Shown: positions 46,095 to 58,197 of the stretch, piece after piece
How the letters are laid out: every line of letters begins with the position of its first letter
How positions within the stretch are numbered: position 1 is the stretch's first letter
Origin: Platerodrilus igneus
Lineage: Eukaryota > Arthropoda > Insecta > Coleoptera > Lycidae
Direction of reading: 5' to 3'
DNA: 64,000 nt
Assembly: GCA_036346225.1 (NCBI GenBank)
Contig: JARFIW010001670.1
Span: forward strand, 930,001-994,000
Translations under genes and position numbers: made by a program
Notes under the pieces: generated by a model
The model's input: the letters and a program-made list of their open reading frames with translations, nothing else
Databases searched by the model: none
Told to the model about the DNA's origin: nothing

Positions 46095-47726
46095 TAATTT
46101 CACCTAATTTCGATGAAAAGTTTTATATACAAACCGATGCCTCACTTACTGGTTTAGGCGCAATGTTATTCCAGGTAAACAATGGTTTAGAACATCCAAT
46201 TGCTTATGCGAGTCGTGCCTTAACTTCTGCCGAACAAAAATACTCTGCTACCGAACGAGAACTATTGGACGTTATCTTTGGCATTGAGAAATTTAGAGGA
46301 TATGTCGAAGGTACACACTTTACCGTAATCACTGATTGTGCAGCCCTCACTTGGCTTAATAACTTGAAACAGCCCGCAGGCCGTTTGGCAAGATGGAACT
46401 TGCGTATATCTCAATTCACTTTTGACGTTAGGCATAGGCCTGGCAAATTAAATATTGTACCTGATGCCTTATCTCGTGATGTCGTTTCTCTTAACCTTCC
46501 AAATTTAATTCTGGATACCTGGTACCTCAATATGATTAAAAAAGTTTCCGATAATCCCGACAAATTTCCTACATTTCGTGTAACTAATAATAGACTATAT
46601 AAATTTGTATCTTCGTCCCCACATAAAATATCGAATATACCTGAATGGAAACTGGTCGTGCCCACTGCAAATCGCAGTGAGGTGCTCAAATTATGTCACG
46701 ATGATCCCATAGCTGCACACCTTGGTGTTACAAAAACTCTCGCTAAAATATCTGAATTATATTACTGGCCCACACTGAAGCAATCTGTTTGTCGCTATAT
46801 TAAGAGCTGTAAAATTTGTGGCTCCCATAAGAGTTCACAAGACGCTCGCCCTGGTTTAATGGGTAACTTTAAGCGTGTATCTTATCCCTTTCAATTAATA
46901 TCGCTTGACTTATTAGGACCTCTCCCCCGATCGAAAAGAGGTAATCAATATCTTTTAGTGGTTACCGATTGGTTTTCTAAATTTGTTATGGTACAACCCT
47001 TACGTAAAGCTACTTCCGCTGCAATAATTAAATTCCTAGAACAAAATGTCTTTCTCATCTTTGGTGTCCCCCAGATTATTCTTTGTGACAATGGTGCACA
47101 ATTTATCTCTAAAGATTTTCAGAATTTCGTTAAAAGTTACAAAGTACAAAAAATTTGGTTTAACGCAAAATATCACCCCCAAGTAAACCCTACCGAAAGA
47201 GTAAATCGAGTCTTAATTACCGCTATTTCGTCCTATATTGATTCAGACCATACTACATGGGATGAACATATCTTTAAAATTGCTCAAGCTTTGCGTACAT
47301 CTAAACACGAAGCAACCCAATTCACTCCGTCATTTCTTGTTTTCGTAAGATATACCCCAATCGATGGAATTGATTGAATTTGACGATAAAGTACGTTGGG
47401 ACAAGGACCAACAGTCATTACCTTCTATCTTTAACGACGTTAGAAAAAATTTGTTAAAAGCTTACGAAAAGAGCAAGGACCATTATAACTTACGTAAACG
47501 AAATATTTCCTTCGCCTTGGGCGAACAAGTTTGGAAAAAGAATTATGTCTTATCGGATGCATCTAAGAAATTCTCTTCAAAATTAGCCCCTAAATTCATT
47601 CTTTGTAAGGTCACTCGTGTCATTAGTCCCCTTATCTACGAACTTCAGGAAGCTGAAGGAAAACGCCAAGGTAGGTGGCATATTAAAGACCTTAAGCCAT
47701 TCTCTGTTGACCCAAATGCTACTTAA
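46088..47726 (+). pseudogene. Ty3/Gypsy RNase H and integrase
   Basis: The best-preserved Gypsy pol region here. From about 46088 it encodes RNase H (FYIQTDASLTGLGAMLFQ, YSATERELLDVIFGIEKF, FTVITDCAALTWL, PDALSRD), then integrase: zinc-binding HDDPIAAHLGVTKTLAKI with CKICGSHK, core aspartates in LISLDLLGPLP and ILCDNGAQFIS, and a PTERVNRV segment with the catalytic glutamate. The main frame, 46163-47377, is 404 codons and starts inside RNase H. One frameshift near 47370 moves into 47364-47726, the C-terminal domain (WHIKDLKPFSV). Only the frameshift and the missing RT prevent this from looking functional. Integrase would insert the element's cDNA. Confidence 0.9.
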
Positions 47727-49180
47727 GTTTTTCATGTTCCATGCTCCTCACTATTTACCTAATATTTTTTGTTCTCACCATCAATTAGTTAACTTTAATT
47801 ACTTATTTCCTCTCGTATAGTATATAACCTCTTACACGTTTAACTTTACTTCCCTTAAATTAGCTATCTTTTTCTTTTGGTTGACTTTCCCTTGACCATA
47901 CCGTTAGATATATATCACTTCATTCTCTACACCCCCCAATATAACCTTGTTGTTTCATTTAATCAACCTCGAACTTTTCCTATTGCATATTATTTGGTTT
48001 TAGCGTTTTCTTACGTCATTTAATTTTGTGTGGTAATTGTCATAACTTTGGTTGAAATAACTCATTGAATTTTTATGATTGGTTTTAGCTGATGTTAGAG
48101 TGAATGCTTTCTTCTTTGGGCTCACATAGTGTTCGCGACCTATGCCATTGAAAGAAATAGTTCATATTCGCAGTTGCCAAAAATTAGGATTATCTATTCC
48201 ATGTGTTTTTCCTCTGAATTATTGCAGTCGCCCACATTATACTACATCATTATTTCTTTTTTTTTCTATTAAATCAACATAACTTATAAACATTTTTTTT
48301 CATTATTTTTTATTGAACTTTGTGGTGAGACGCTATTGCTTCTTATTGTTATCTTATTAAATTCTCGGTTGTTTTAGTGTATTGGGACAGTGTACCTGTA
48401 TTTAACTGCTTTTAATTGGGCATTTTTGTGTGTTTAGGGTGCTACCGTTTTGAGAAACTACCTTAAAACAGTTTGTTTTTGTGTGTTAGTATCTGTAATG
48501 ATACGTTTAAGTTGTTGTGTCAACTTTTGTCTGATTTTCTTATCGTAGTCAATGTACTCGTTAGGAAAATGATCGTACTAGTTCTCTTAGGAGCCTAGTG
48601 AATGTTAACAAATGTGTATACCTTATCTTGTCGGATTAATATCGCAGGTGGTCCTTCAGACTGCACTGTGTTTAATAGGGACAACTCTCTACCTTCTCTT
48701 GGACGCTTGTCCAAAAACTATACTTTTTTCTTAACCCGCTATCTCCGTTATGCCTTATTCTTCTTTCGGTGGACCTGTTCTTGTCCCGGAACACCCGTCT
48801 GCCACATAAGAATGATGTTCCCTCATTCCGAGCTACTGACCACACTGGTTGGTTGAGTAGCGCTTTGCTATCCACCTTTCCCTCTGTCGCTTTTGCTCAA
48901 TGCGAGCCCTCCCTCTACTTTCTTCTACCTGGAAGTGTCTCTTATGCACTCCAAAAAACCAACCTCCTTCTTTTTTACCGTTCCTGTCTCTCTACTGCCT
49001 TTTCATTTCTGTTAGTCACCGTGTGGTTGCGCGGGAGGTTTTCACAGACACCTGGACCATGTCTCTGCGAATCTTTCGTGGGGTCATGCGGTGCCGCTGT
49101 CAGTGCATGGGCTCTGGCAGTGAAGGTATGTATGAGTGTGTGAATGTGTGAGTGGATGTGTATATCTTATATACCGTGTG

Positions 49181-49208
49181 GATATCGGGTGATAGTATCA
49201 CCGATATC
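49181..49208. repeat. Short hairpin
   Basis: GATATCGGGTGATA and TATCACCGATATC pair over 13 bases with one bulged G, separated by a single base, giving a near-perfect compact hairpin. Confidence 0.75.
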
Positions 49209-49394
49209 GATTATCGCCGGGTGCAGGAATGCACCCAAATGTCTTTGCCGGTCTCTTGTGCTGTTTCGTGTGAACGGACCTGCTTCACGGGTTTCTCTTT
49301 TTAGAGGGCACGAGTCAATCCCATTTAAACGGCTCTACTGGAGCCACTCTATTTGTTGTTGTTCATTGTCTTGGGGAATAACTAGGCCAATATC

Positions 49395-49805
49395 TTTGTC
49401 TTCTTTATTATCCTTGATAATACCTTTAGTTTTAATATCGTTATCTTACTGATTTACCTTTAATAATAACTTTAGTTTAGTATCGTTATCTTACCGACTA
49501 CACCGTTAGTAATAATTTTGGTTTAATTTCTCGTTATCTTACCGACTACCGTTAAGAATAACTTCGAGATATTTCGCGTTATCTTACCGGTTATCTTTAG
49601 TAATAACTTTTGTTTAATTTCGTGTTACTGTACCTACTATCTCTTATAATCACTTTAGCTTAATATCGTGTTATCTTATCGAGTATCTCAAATAATAACT
49701 AAAGCTTAATACCGTTATCTTATTCATTACCTTTGAGGATAACAACTTAAGCTTAATATCATTATCTTATCTATTATCTTTAACAACAATTTGAGATCTT
49801 GCCTT
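49395..49805 (+). repeat. Minisatellite of about 50-57 bp units
   Basis: About seven degenerate units with the core CGTTATCTTACCGACTACC and TAATAATAACTTTAGTTTAA. Unit length varies and similarity is lowest at the right end. Confidence 0.85.
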
Positions 49806-50660
49806 ATCTTTTTATCGTCCTAACGTGTGGTATATATGACCAGACGTGGGAATTATTTTTTCCTGAAATTTAAGTGAAAAAGCTAACCCGATTTAGAAAT
49901 GTAATTTGTCAGGTTAGCATATAAGGATTTAGTAGGTGGTACTTTTGGTAAATTTGTTGATTCACAACTATGTCATGGACAAGCTTTAAATGTGCATCGT
50001 TAGAAAACCAAAGTACCAGTAACAAAATTTGCTAGAGTGCAAAGTGACGCACTCCATGAACATTTTTAAATTTGGGCACTTCTTGCCAAAAAGAAGAATA
50101 GTTTTGATGCAACACTCATGTGTGTCTGCACATAACAACTTTTATGTTAGCTTTAGTTAGATAGGTTTAGATAGTTTAGGCGACTTGTCGCACCCGTGTT
50201 AGTTTAAGTAGTGTTTCATGCTCCCCGACAAATTTGTGCTGTCGGTGATTAGTGTAGTCAAAGACTATCGGGCTACCTATTCCGTTTCCTGGTACTTCGG
50301 TAGACGTGTTATCGGTCAAAAAACCAGGTGGCGCCTTATATAAACATTTTGTAGGTTTTAAGTTAGGGTTTATGTAGGGTAGTTAGGATTTAGATTTTAA
50401 GCTGTTACTGTGCTAACAGACTTTTTCTTTTTTTAAGTTTTTTCTTTTGTGGCTTTGTCGCGATTGTTACGTGCCATTGCACTTAAACATGTTTTTAGGT
50501 TAAGTTTTTATGTATGGAAGTTTCGCGGCATATTTTCAAATACGCGGTGCGCGGGAATTTTAAATGGACTAGGCGGTACTTCCGTACGTCAGAGTAGTGC
50601 ATTTGCGCAAATCGTGCAATGCTAGAGGGGTAGACCAATACAAAAAAAGGAGTGGGGGAG

Positions 50661-51183
50661 TTTTCCGGCTCTCTCGAGAGGGTATCGTCGAGTGAAGTGC
50701 TCGTTTTTGTCTCTGGTAACGTATCGTTAGGGTTACCTATGTAGTTCCCTGCCTAATTATCTTTTGTTTGTCTACCTCATACCTTCTCCTGTCCAATCCC
50801 TACATAGGTAAGACATCTGCCGCCACCTAGGCATACCGATCTTCACGCCTGACGATGAAGACCTCATGTCTACCTTAGCTAGCTGGAGCTGATCCGTACG
50901 CATTTGAGAGCGTCGACGTGTCATCTCTAATTCCTCCGGGAGGAGCCCCGACTGGACTTGGCTAGAGGCCTACCCGAGCGCAATTTCGGGCGAAAGCAGG
51001 ATTTCTGATGTAAGTAATCCTTTACTTAATTTGTGTGCTTTATTCTTTGTGTTTGAATTACGGAAATTTTCGTAGTATTGTGCAATATTGATGACGTCAT
51101 CGGTAGAGGACCACGCCCAGATCTGTATAAGATTAGCGTTGCCAACTGCCGATAGTGTCTATTAAACCTCGCTTCCGGGGTTG
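50661..51183 (+). mobile_element. Candidate Gypsy 3' LTR
   Basis: This segment sits between a polypurine tract and the point where minus-strand BEL coding resumes at about 51190-51205. Its length (about 520 bp) fits an LTR, and it contains an inverted pair TTACCTATGTAG/CTACATAGGTAA (50733-50744 and 50800-50811). There is no second LTR in the window for comparison, so this is inference. Confidence 0.3.
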
Positions 51184-51189
51184 CATTTA

Positions 51190-53100
51190 TAGAACTTTTT
51201 TATGTAACCACGGCGCGAATGTAAGAAGCTAAGGACAAACCATCAGAATATTTTGAACGCAAATCCGCCAGACATTCAACATTACGAATGAAATGACGAA
51301 CACATGTAATAATCCTACGAAATTTCTGTAGTTTTGCAAATTTATCCAATAACAAATCTAAGAAATTCTCAGGCATAACGACAGAGTACGATATTCGACG
51401 TGCATCTGAGATGGTCCGATAAGTTTTGGCAGCGACGTTAGCTATTCTTCGCTACGACGCACTAACCAGGAAGGCCCTGTCCACCATAATGGATGATGAA
51501 CCAACTCTGAAGCCAAAAGTCCACGTGAGGCACAATTCGCAGGGTTATCCTGCGACTTAACATGAAACCACGAAGATGGAGGACTACCTTCTCGAATATG
51601 CGAAATGCAAGCGCTAACAAATGTCTTCCACTTATGCGATGAAGACTGAATCCAAGACAAAACAACAGTGGAATCTGACCACGTAAAAGTAAACCTATCT
51701 GTATAGTATTTTTGACGAAATCTACTAAATCTGCCACGAGTACGGCGGCACTAACGATATGGCAATATTACCTCCTAAATCGAACGAACGAAAATAGACG
51801 GCAGCTGCATACCCGGCTTCAGAAGCATCACAGAACCCATGCAACTCCACCCTTTTTAAATTATTACATACGATACGACGCGAAATCTCATTATTCGAAA
51901 CCGCTGGCAATTCACTGAAGAAATGTTTACATTTTTCAACGATTTCCTATGGCGGCTATTGGTCCCAACCGAGGCCTAAAAGTCAAAGATCTTGAACTAA
52001 ACGTTTAGCGAAAAGTACTAAAGGCGCTATCAAACCGAGAGGATAAATTTTTTTTGAGAAATCTGACAAAATATTACGCTTAGTGCAAGTGCGCTCTTCA
52101 GCGTATAAGTTGTATAAAAATACATCTGTAAGAGCGCGCCACGAAAACCCCAAAATTTTTATTGAACCACTATCTTTATCTTGAAATGTAATTGCTTTCG
52201 AATTAGACAAGGACTCCTTCAAGTTGGACATCACTTCCGGGGAATTACTATTCCATTTTCTTAATTGGAAACAACCACTAGCCCAAATACTATTCAACTC
52301 ACCAATTAATTGATTTGCAGCTTCAATCGAATTCATTCAGTGACTAAATTATCAACATAGGTATCGCTCGCCAATATCGATGACGCGAAAGGAAAATTAA
52401 TCGATTCTAACCTTGAACAGTACGCAAGGCCAACAAAGGCGACGACGACTCTCCATAAGTCATAGTATTTGATTTAAAGTCCATAATAGGATCCGACGGA
52501 CAAAATCTCCAGACGATACGTTGATAATCGCGATGAGTATCTTTAACCAAAATCTGCCGATACATTTGTTTAATATCAGCTGTAATTACGATAGGATGTA
52601 CACGAAAGTGCAATAACAAAATCCAATGTCTTTTTTGCAGAGCAGGGCCAATAGCCAAGCTATCGTTTAACGAATTTCCAGATTGATCCTGACACGAAGC
52701 ATCGAAAACCACACGCAATTTGGTGGTAGTGCTATCACGCATATGTACAGCATGATGGGGAATGTAATACATCCTCTCATGAACCGACGAATTTTCAGAC
52801 GATTCCACTTGAGCCATGTGACCGCTTTTCTAATAATCCTCCATAAATTTTTTTATAATCCGAATACAATTCAGGACGTTCTAACGTTAAAAATATTTTA
52901 ATAGAAATCGACCTTGTAGCCACGAATGAGGGTTCAGAAATTTTAAAGCGCAAGGAGGTTATAAAACGACCGTCCTTGTTCCGTCTATAATTTTCCACAA
53001 GTTCATTTTCACACTTTTCTTCTTCAGGAGAAATCTTAAAGGGAATATTTTCTAATTCCCGAAATCGTCTAAGGGCTCAACGAAAGCACACAACGACATA
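51190..53100 (-). pseudogene. BEL/Pao pol relic (RT, RNase H, integrase linker)
   Basis: Read on the minus strand from about 53100 downwards. It starts in the protease-RT linker (RRFRELENIPFKISPEEE; GRFITSLRFKI). RT follows (52817-52407) with VVFDASCQDQSG, motif A in ITADIKQMYRQI and a TMTYGESSSPLLALRT segment. Motif C reads DTYVDNLV at about 52375, asparagine replacing the second aspartate of YVDD. Then come the thumb/connection (52336-51983), RNase H (ELHGFCDASEAGYAAAVYF near 51850; SQDNPANCASRGLL near 51520) and the start of the linker before integrase (VPENFLDLLLDKFAKLQKF), which stops near 51200. At least five frameshifts or stops. Integrase is absent; the Pol C-terminus is at 45718-46094. 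Confidence 0.88.
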
Positions 53101-54626
53101 ATAGAATTATTCAGGAAAACGATCTTTCCCGTTAAGTGGTAAGTAGATGTGCAATGCACCAACCCAAACAGCACTATCTTTTGTTTTTGTACCTTTTGAT
53201 AATTTACGCTTGTATATGCCAAATTTTTATGTGATCCACGTTGCCTTGTGCCAAATTAATTACTATTACAAAATTTCTGACTTTGACGTTATATCACACA
53301 GTACACACCTGTTCTATACTTCGTTGTCGGCCTCTATGAATGCTGGCTCAAAATCCTACTCGCCGTATACGTCTTTACAAGGTCTGCACTATCACTATGA
53401 AATCTGCCGTCTAGACTCCAGGTATCGTTGACTTAATTTTGATGCTCCCAAATCTAAAATAAATATGAATATTTAGAATTTTGAATAACCTTTTGTATTT
53501 ACTTCCCCTGCGCTAATTTTTCCGGTGTTATATCTTCTTTATCTCGTACGAATCCTCTTGCTACTCCAATGCTGTCTTATAATCTTGCTCCTCTCGTTCT
53601 AAATCACTGCTTTCTTTATCCCCTCGTTCCAAATCAATACTTCCTCCTTTTAATCCGCTCGTTCCAAATCAATCCTTCCTTCTATATACCACTCAATGCC
53701 CTGCTATACATAAAACCATACCCAATTCAATCCCAATAATATCTTCTTCAAGCTTATAAATCCTAGTCGATGCCTTCTGCCTATATAAATCTCGTTCCAA
53801 TATCCACTTATGTTCCGTCGGTTCGCTGTCGCACTAATTCCACTCTTAAATTCGTTACTCGTCGTTGCTATTAATTATTTATTCACTGTCGCTTATCCTT
53901 ACTCTTCCTTGTATATAAATTAAACTCGTACACTTTCAAACTCATTTATTAATTCTTCAAAATGTTTAAACAATTTAGCGCAGTTTACAAACACGTCTTG
54001 TTACAAAAATATTTAGAAATCGACTTCTTGTTTACTTTTCCTAGGTGATAATTACAATATTAATATGCCTACTCTTTATTACATTGTATACAAAAACCAT
54101 CCAATAACATCGTCCCCAACAAGTTCGTGTCACTAATACCTTATACTTTGTCTTTTGCACTTTCCCTTTTCATACATAAATGTTCAATCATTGGTCCTAA
54201 ATATCACACAACCCTTCAATCATATTTGACAATGGTATTACTTATAATTTTGAGATTACATGTTTGTCCAAAGGTTGATTCTAGTAAAATAAATGCCGAA
54301 CTGATACACATATAATCCTGGATCTGCGTGGTGAATAGTGTACTACAGACGCATCCGGTTTCTGGATTAGCAAATGTACGTTCTATGGCTCATTCAACAT
54401 ACAACTCAGTGTAAAACCTTGAATACTGTGTGTTTTATCACGTCATCAAGTCATTGTTTTTACGTCTTGGCACTTACATTTTGACTAATATTTCAAATAC
54501 TTTAACGTTTGCAAAGTACGGCAAACATAAATTTTTAATTACGGGATCTGATATTTGGCTTACTTTATTTGGCATACACTACCTTCAACAAAACAACCCT
54601 TAGAACCTTTCTATTACTGACATTTC

Positions 54627-54686
<60 letters not shown>

Positions 54687-55105
54687 AATAAGATATATCG
54701 ACTGTTTGAAATATTATTTTCTATAGATATCGGGGAAGCAGTCAAACTTGTCAAATTAATTAAACACTCTTACTTCATTAAAGATTAAGAACAAACATGT
54801 CAAAAGTTACCGACGTTTACATCTCATTTAGTTGTTTAAACTAATGTAGTATAATTAAAGGTGTAAAAGTGGACTAAACTATAATAGTAGGTAAGTAGGT
54901 AAGGTACCTTCGTACGAGCCCAAAAAACCGGTTTTCTTATGGGATTTAACATGGGAAATTCTAAGGTCCGTTCTGGTCATTTTTGTACCAAGCATTGTAA
55001 TCCCCATAAGGAGGAATTGTGGGTCAATTCAGGTTACTTTTCAACCAACACCCGCGACGTCTATTACATTCAGTTTTTAAGAATAGGATAACACTAAACT
55101 ATATA
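53101..55105. other. AT-rich stretch without a supported gene
   Basis: No coding motif on either strand. Short repeats of CTCGTTCCAAATCAATNCTTCC type occur at 53590-53690. An AT microsatellite lies at 54628-54684. Confidence 0.4.
54628..54684. repeat. AT microsatellite
   Basis: Pure TA run of about 28 units, the longest of the four in the window. Confidence 0.95.
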
Positions 55106-55109
55106 AAAT

Positions 55110-55115
55110 TTTATT
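55110..55115 (-). terminator. Polyadenylation signal of the polymerase gene
   Basis: AATAAA on the minus strand, 46 bases past the stop codon of the DNA polymerase frame. Position and spacing fit a eukaryotic 3' end. Confidence 0.55.
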
Positions 55116-55160
55116 GAAGATAATATATTTACAATCAATATTCTACATTTGCAATAAGTA

Positions 55161-57039
55161 TTATATTTCCTCTTGCTCCATAATTGAATAATGTCCAACA
55201 GGTAGTGTTGCATATGAACCAGGAAGCAAGTAGCGTTTATCATCGTGCGGGCTTAGGGCAATCTTCTCCTGAGCGATAGTGTGGACTTGGTGCTTGGATG
55301 ATTGAATTAGATTCTGCGTTACAAATACTTCCTTGTAATCTTCGATACAATCAACATAATCCTCAAAAGTGATTCTATTCTTTATCAATGATCTTTTAAT
55401 CCCTTTAATTTTCTTTGTAATACCAAAGTCTCGGATGTCAGGTGATTCTTCCTCTTCTCGTAAGACTTCAGTTTCTTCTTCTTCAGCTGTCTTAAAAATT
55501 CTTGTAGCATACATCTTTGATCGTAACCCAATAAAATCTGTCATAAGACGTCCATTATTTTCATCCTTCATCATACCCAATACTTTTTTGTTAAATAGCG
55601 GAATTCCATAAATGTTGTTGGAAGGATAGTCGGAAGTATCGAAACGTTGCAAACAGTCCCGCTTCATAGTCTCATAAGGATCCAGATTTACTATTTTATA
55701 AATTAGACTATCTGTATCTGTGTAAAGAACTCGGCACCCATCTCCAAAGGCGGCGTTCATATATCCATAGTGGAAATCATAGATTGTCAACTTGGCCATA
55801 TCAAGGATGCAAATTCCAACGTATATAGGCTTATTGAAAAATACTTCCGATTTCAGAAGCTCAACAGCCACAAGGTTTTCATCGAAGATTGTAACATTTT
55901 TGAATAACGGGCTGGATATCCTGGCTTCGGCTCCATATCTATCTTCCCAGTTTTGCACAAGTTTCACATTACAATGTTTTCGCTTGTTCTCCATCGTTTT
56001 CCCAAAAACAGCGTTGTTCATTACCTTGAACGAGTTCTTCTCAAATTCGTTCCTTGCTTGTTTCCGAAGTTCAGTATTTAAGTCAATGTAAGATTTTAGC
56101 CAGCAGTTTTGTTTAAATTTCAGCACCCTGTGAATAGCTTTTAGTTTAAGTCCATTTTCTAAAGCCTGTTTCAGATTCCTATAGTGGATCACATATCTTC
56201 TTTTAGCATTTAGTGTAGCCATTAATTTGGTAGTTTGAGTTTTTGATACAGGCGGTTTTCCAGTCTTCGGATCAATATGTTCAGGACAGAATGGGATGTC
56301 CTTATGCAAGTCATGTATGGATTCCGGATACTCCAAATCCACCTCCAAGATATAGCCATCATTCGCATTATCAGGAACTGATGTCACGTCGATGTTGGTG
56401 TCCACCCATTCAAATCCTCCATAGGGTAAGGGCTGGCTCATAGCCCATCCATATTGATTATTAACGTCATAGTACATAAGATACACATCGGGGTTGGAAG
56501 GATCATACGTTGGTAAATATTTATTGTTTGCCGATGCACGCCGTTCGGAACACACTTGACTAAGTCCTCCACGTATCCCCTTTTCTATAAACAATAGCTG
56601 ATCGATATCTGTCAACAACTCAAGTTCTTGATGAGTATGCTTTAACATCGCATCCCAAGTGAACCCTGGAAGGGTATAATAGTGGGCGGGGTCTAGCCCA
56701 TATGTTAAATGACAACTCGTACGAAATTGTTCAAAACTTCAGCCAATAGCATCACATCGGTCTTAAGGTATAAGTCAGAATACTGCCCCAGGTTTTGAAT
56801 ATTAAATGTTTCCCACACTTTTTGTGCGTGCGAATACTGTTTCTTCGTAATTCCTCCACCTTCTAGCTTATTGTAAAACTCTTGTTGACTAGGTAGTGAA
56901 GTGTAACCCAACTTTTCAAACGAATCGATAAAATCATAAGGGTATACACCTTTTTTAGTTAATAATTCAAACTTCTCATTTGTCAATCTAGAAAATTCAT
57001 TTTTTAATAACGGATATTCGTTTAGATATGAAGCCAATG
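55161..57039 (-). pseudogene. polB: Polinton/Maverick-like protein-primed DNA polymerase B, C-terminal part
   Basis: This is the polymerase domain of a family B, protein-primed DNA polymerase of the kind encoded by Maverick/Polinton elements and related adintoviruses, where it copies the element's linear DNA. The 495-codon frame 56648-55161 carries motif A in YYDVNNQYGWAMSQP, a motif B region with FKVMNNAVFGKTMEN, and motif C in VLYTDTDSLIYK, all with catalytic residues intact, then a C-terminal tail ending in EQEEI. Upstream, 57037-56705 is the domain before it (GVYPYDFIDSFEKLGY; LGQYSDLYLKTDVMLLAEV), joined by a one-base frameshift near 56720 next to a T run. At 57035-57039 the gene is cut by a BEL/Pao insertion; the rest is at 63119-64000. 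Confidence 0.92.
57035..57039. repeat. BEL target-site duplication, left
   Basis: CAATG directly before the TGTT start of the left LTR. The same five bases follow the right LTR. Five base pairs is the usual duplication size for BEL/Pao elements. Confidence 0.95.
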
Positions 57040-57444
57040 TGTTACGTCATCATCGAACATTTATTGGAATTGGTGACAATAAATGCTTTGTGCGTGCATC
57101 CTACAGTTTTCAGTGAAACATTTTATATACCGACAGTAACAGTGCATAAAGTGAGTCGCATTCGAACCCTTGCAAAAGCCGGTTGTATTAGAGCTTTTGA
57201 AAGCGAGACCGACACCATTTCGTGCGTGTTACTGGTTCTCCGTCCGAAAGCTTTTGTGCGTGAACGTTTTATTGCCCACAGCGGCACAGGATAAAAGGTA
57301 TTTATACCCTTTATTAAGTAGTTTGGTGTAGTTGTTTTTAATTATTACATAACCGCTCCACCGCTATTGTTATTGCTACAAAAAGCAATTGGTCCTTCCC
57401 TAAATAGCATATTTATATCATCTCCTTAATCCCCCCACTAATCA
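57040..57444 (+). repeat. BEL 5' LTR
   Basis: 405 bp, starting TGTTACGTCATC and ending CACTAATCA. Compared with the 3' LTR, a base-by-base reading finds one difference: A at 57175 versus G at 62849. An ATAAAAGG string near 57292 could act as the TATA element. The primer-binding site would begin right after, with TTGGTCCTAAAGTCGATC at 57445. Confidence 0.95.
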
Positions 57445-58197
57445 TTGGTCCTAAAGTCGATCCGAATTCACCAGTCTTATGGTATACACATGTCCTAAAT
57501 TAAATATCATTTTGCACACCAGCGAGCTTTTTAATTAATTAATGATTTAGCTTTAAATTTGTGTTCAAGCTCCATAGTTAGCGGGTAAAATATGTACAAT
57601 ATTAGCTACATACTTTCGTTAAACTAAATTAAGTGATTTTGCCGTAATTAAACCAACAAGCGTTAGTTACAAACAAACATCAAATGTGTTAGTTTTCAGT
57701 TTTAAATTCATTTTAGCGGCATAAAACACAAAGCAACCTGAAAATTATAGTCGCTTTATACTTCTTAAATAAGAAAGGAAAGGGATTTGCTTTGTATTTA
57801 AAAGCTATTGTACGTTTTAGTATCACATGCAACCCTTTTCAGTCGGTTTGCGGTAAAATATTGAACATCTGCAGAGGAATAAGGTTGTAAAGTTGCATCT
57901 TTCGGCAAATATGTTAAAACCACATGTTTCTGTGAGCTTTTGATGTAAAGGCCGACCGTAACCGTAAGCTGTAAATCTTATCTAAACGCTTTGTTTGACA
58001 AACCGGTAGGTTTTCGACGTCTCGTTTTAAGACCCACATTGCAAGCTAATGGTCATAAAACTTGATTTATTGGTTTATACGCTGTCTTACCTTTTCGTGC
58101 TTTGAACAAATCATAATATTTTAATATTTCTCAGCCCACATTTGAACTTTGCGGTTTGACAACATTTTATTGTAGATTTTTCAAAATAACAGTCACT
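57445..58197 (+). other. BEL 5' leader
   Basis: Primer-binding-site region and untranslated leader between the 5' LTR and the first good gag start at 58198. No coding signal is seen; packaging and primer signals are expected here. Confidence 0.6.

Larger units (their letters stand above)
47727..50660 (+). other. Gypsy 3' non-coding region, probably
   Basis: No protein family is recognisable. The 48600-49100 part is pyrimidine-rich on the plus strand, which creates spurious frames. A hairpin lies at 49181-49208 and a minisatellite at 49395-49805. At 50643-50661 AAAAAAAGGAGTGGGGGAG is a good polypurine tract, which would place a 3' LTR just after it. A 2.9 kb untranslated tail is long for a Gypsy element, so part of it may be foreign. 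Confidence 0.45.

Noticed and set aside
48602..49452. Several overlapping frames of 80-124 codons
   Set aside because: The DNA is pyrimidine-rich, which depletes stop codons; no domain or consistent frame is visible.
57028..57294. 88-codon frame in the BEL 5' LTR and a 76-codon frame in the 3' LTR
   Set aside because: They are identical because the LTRs are identical; position inside U3/R and lack of any family motif argue against a gene.
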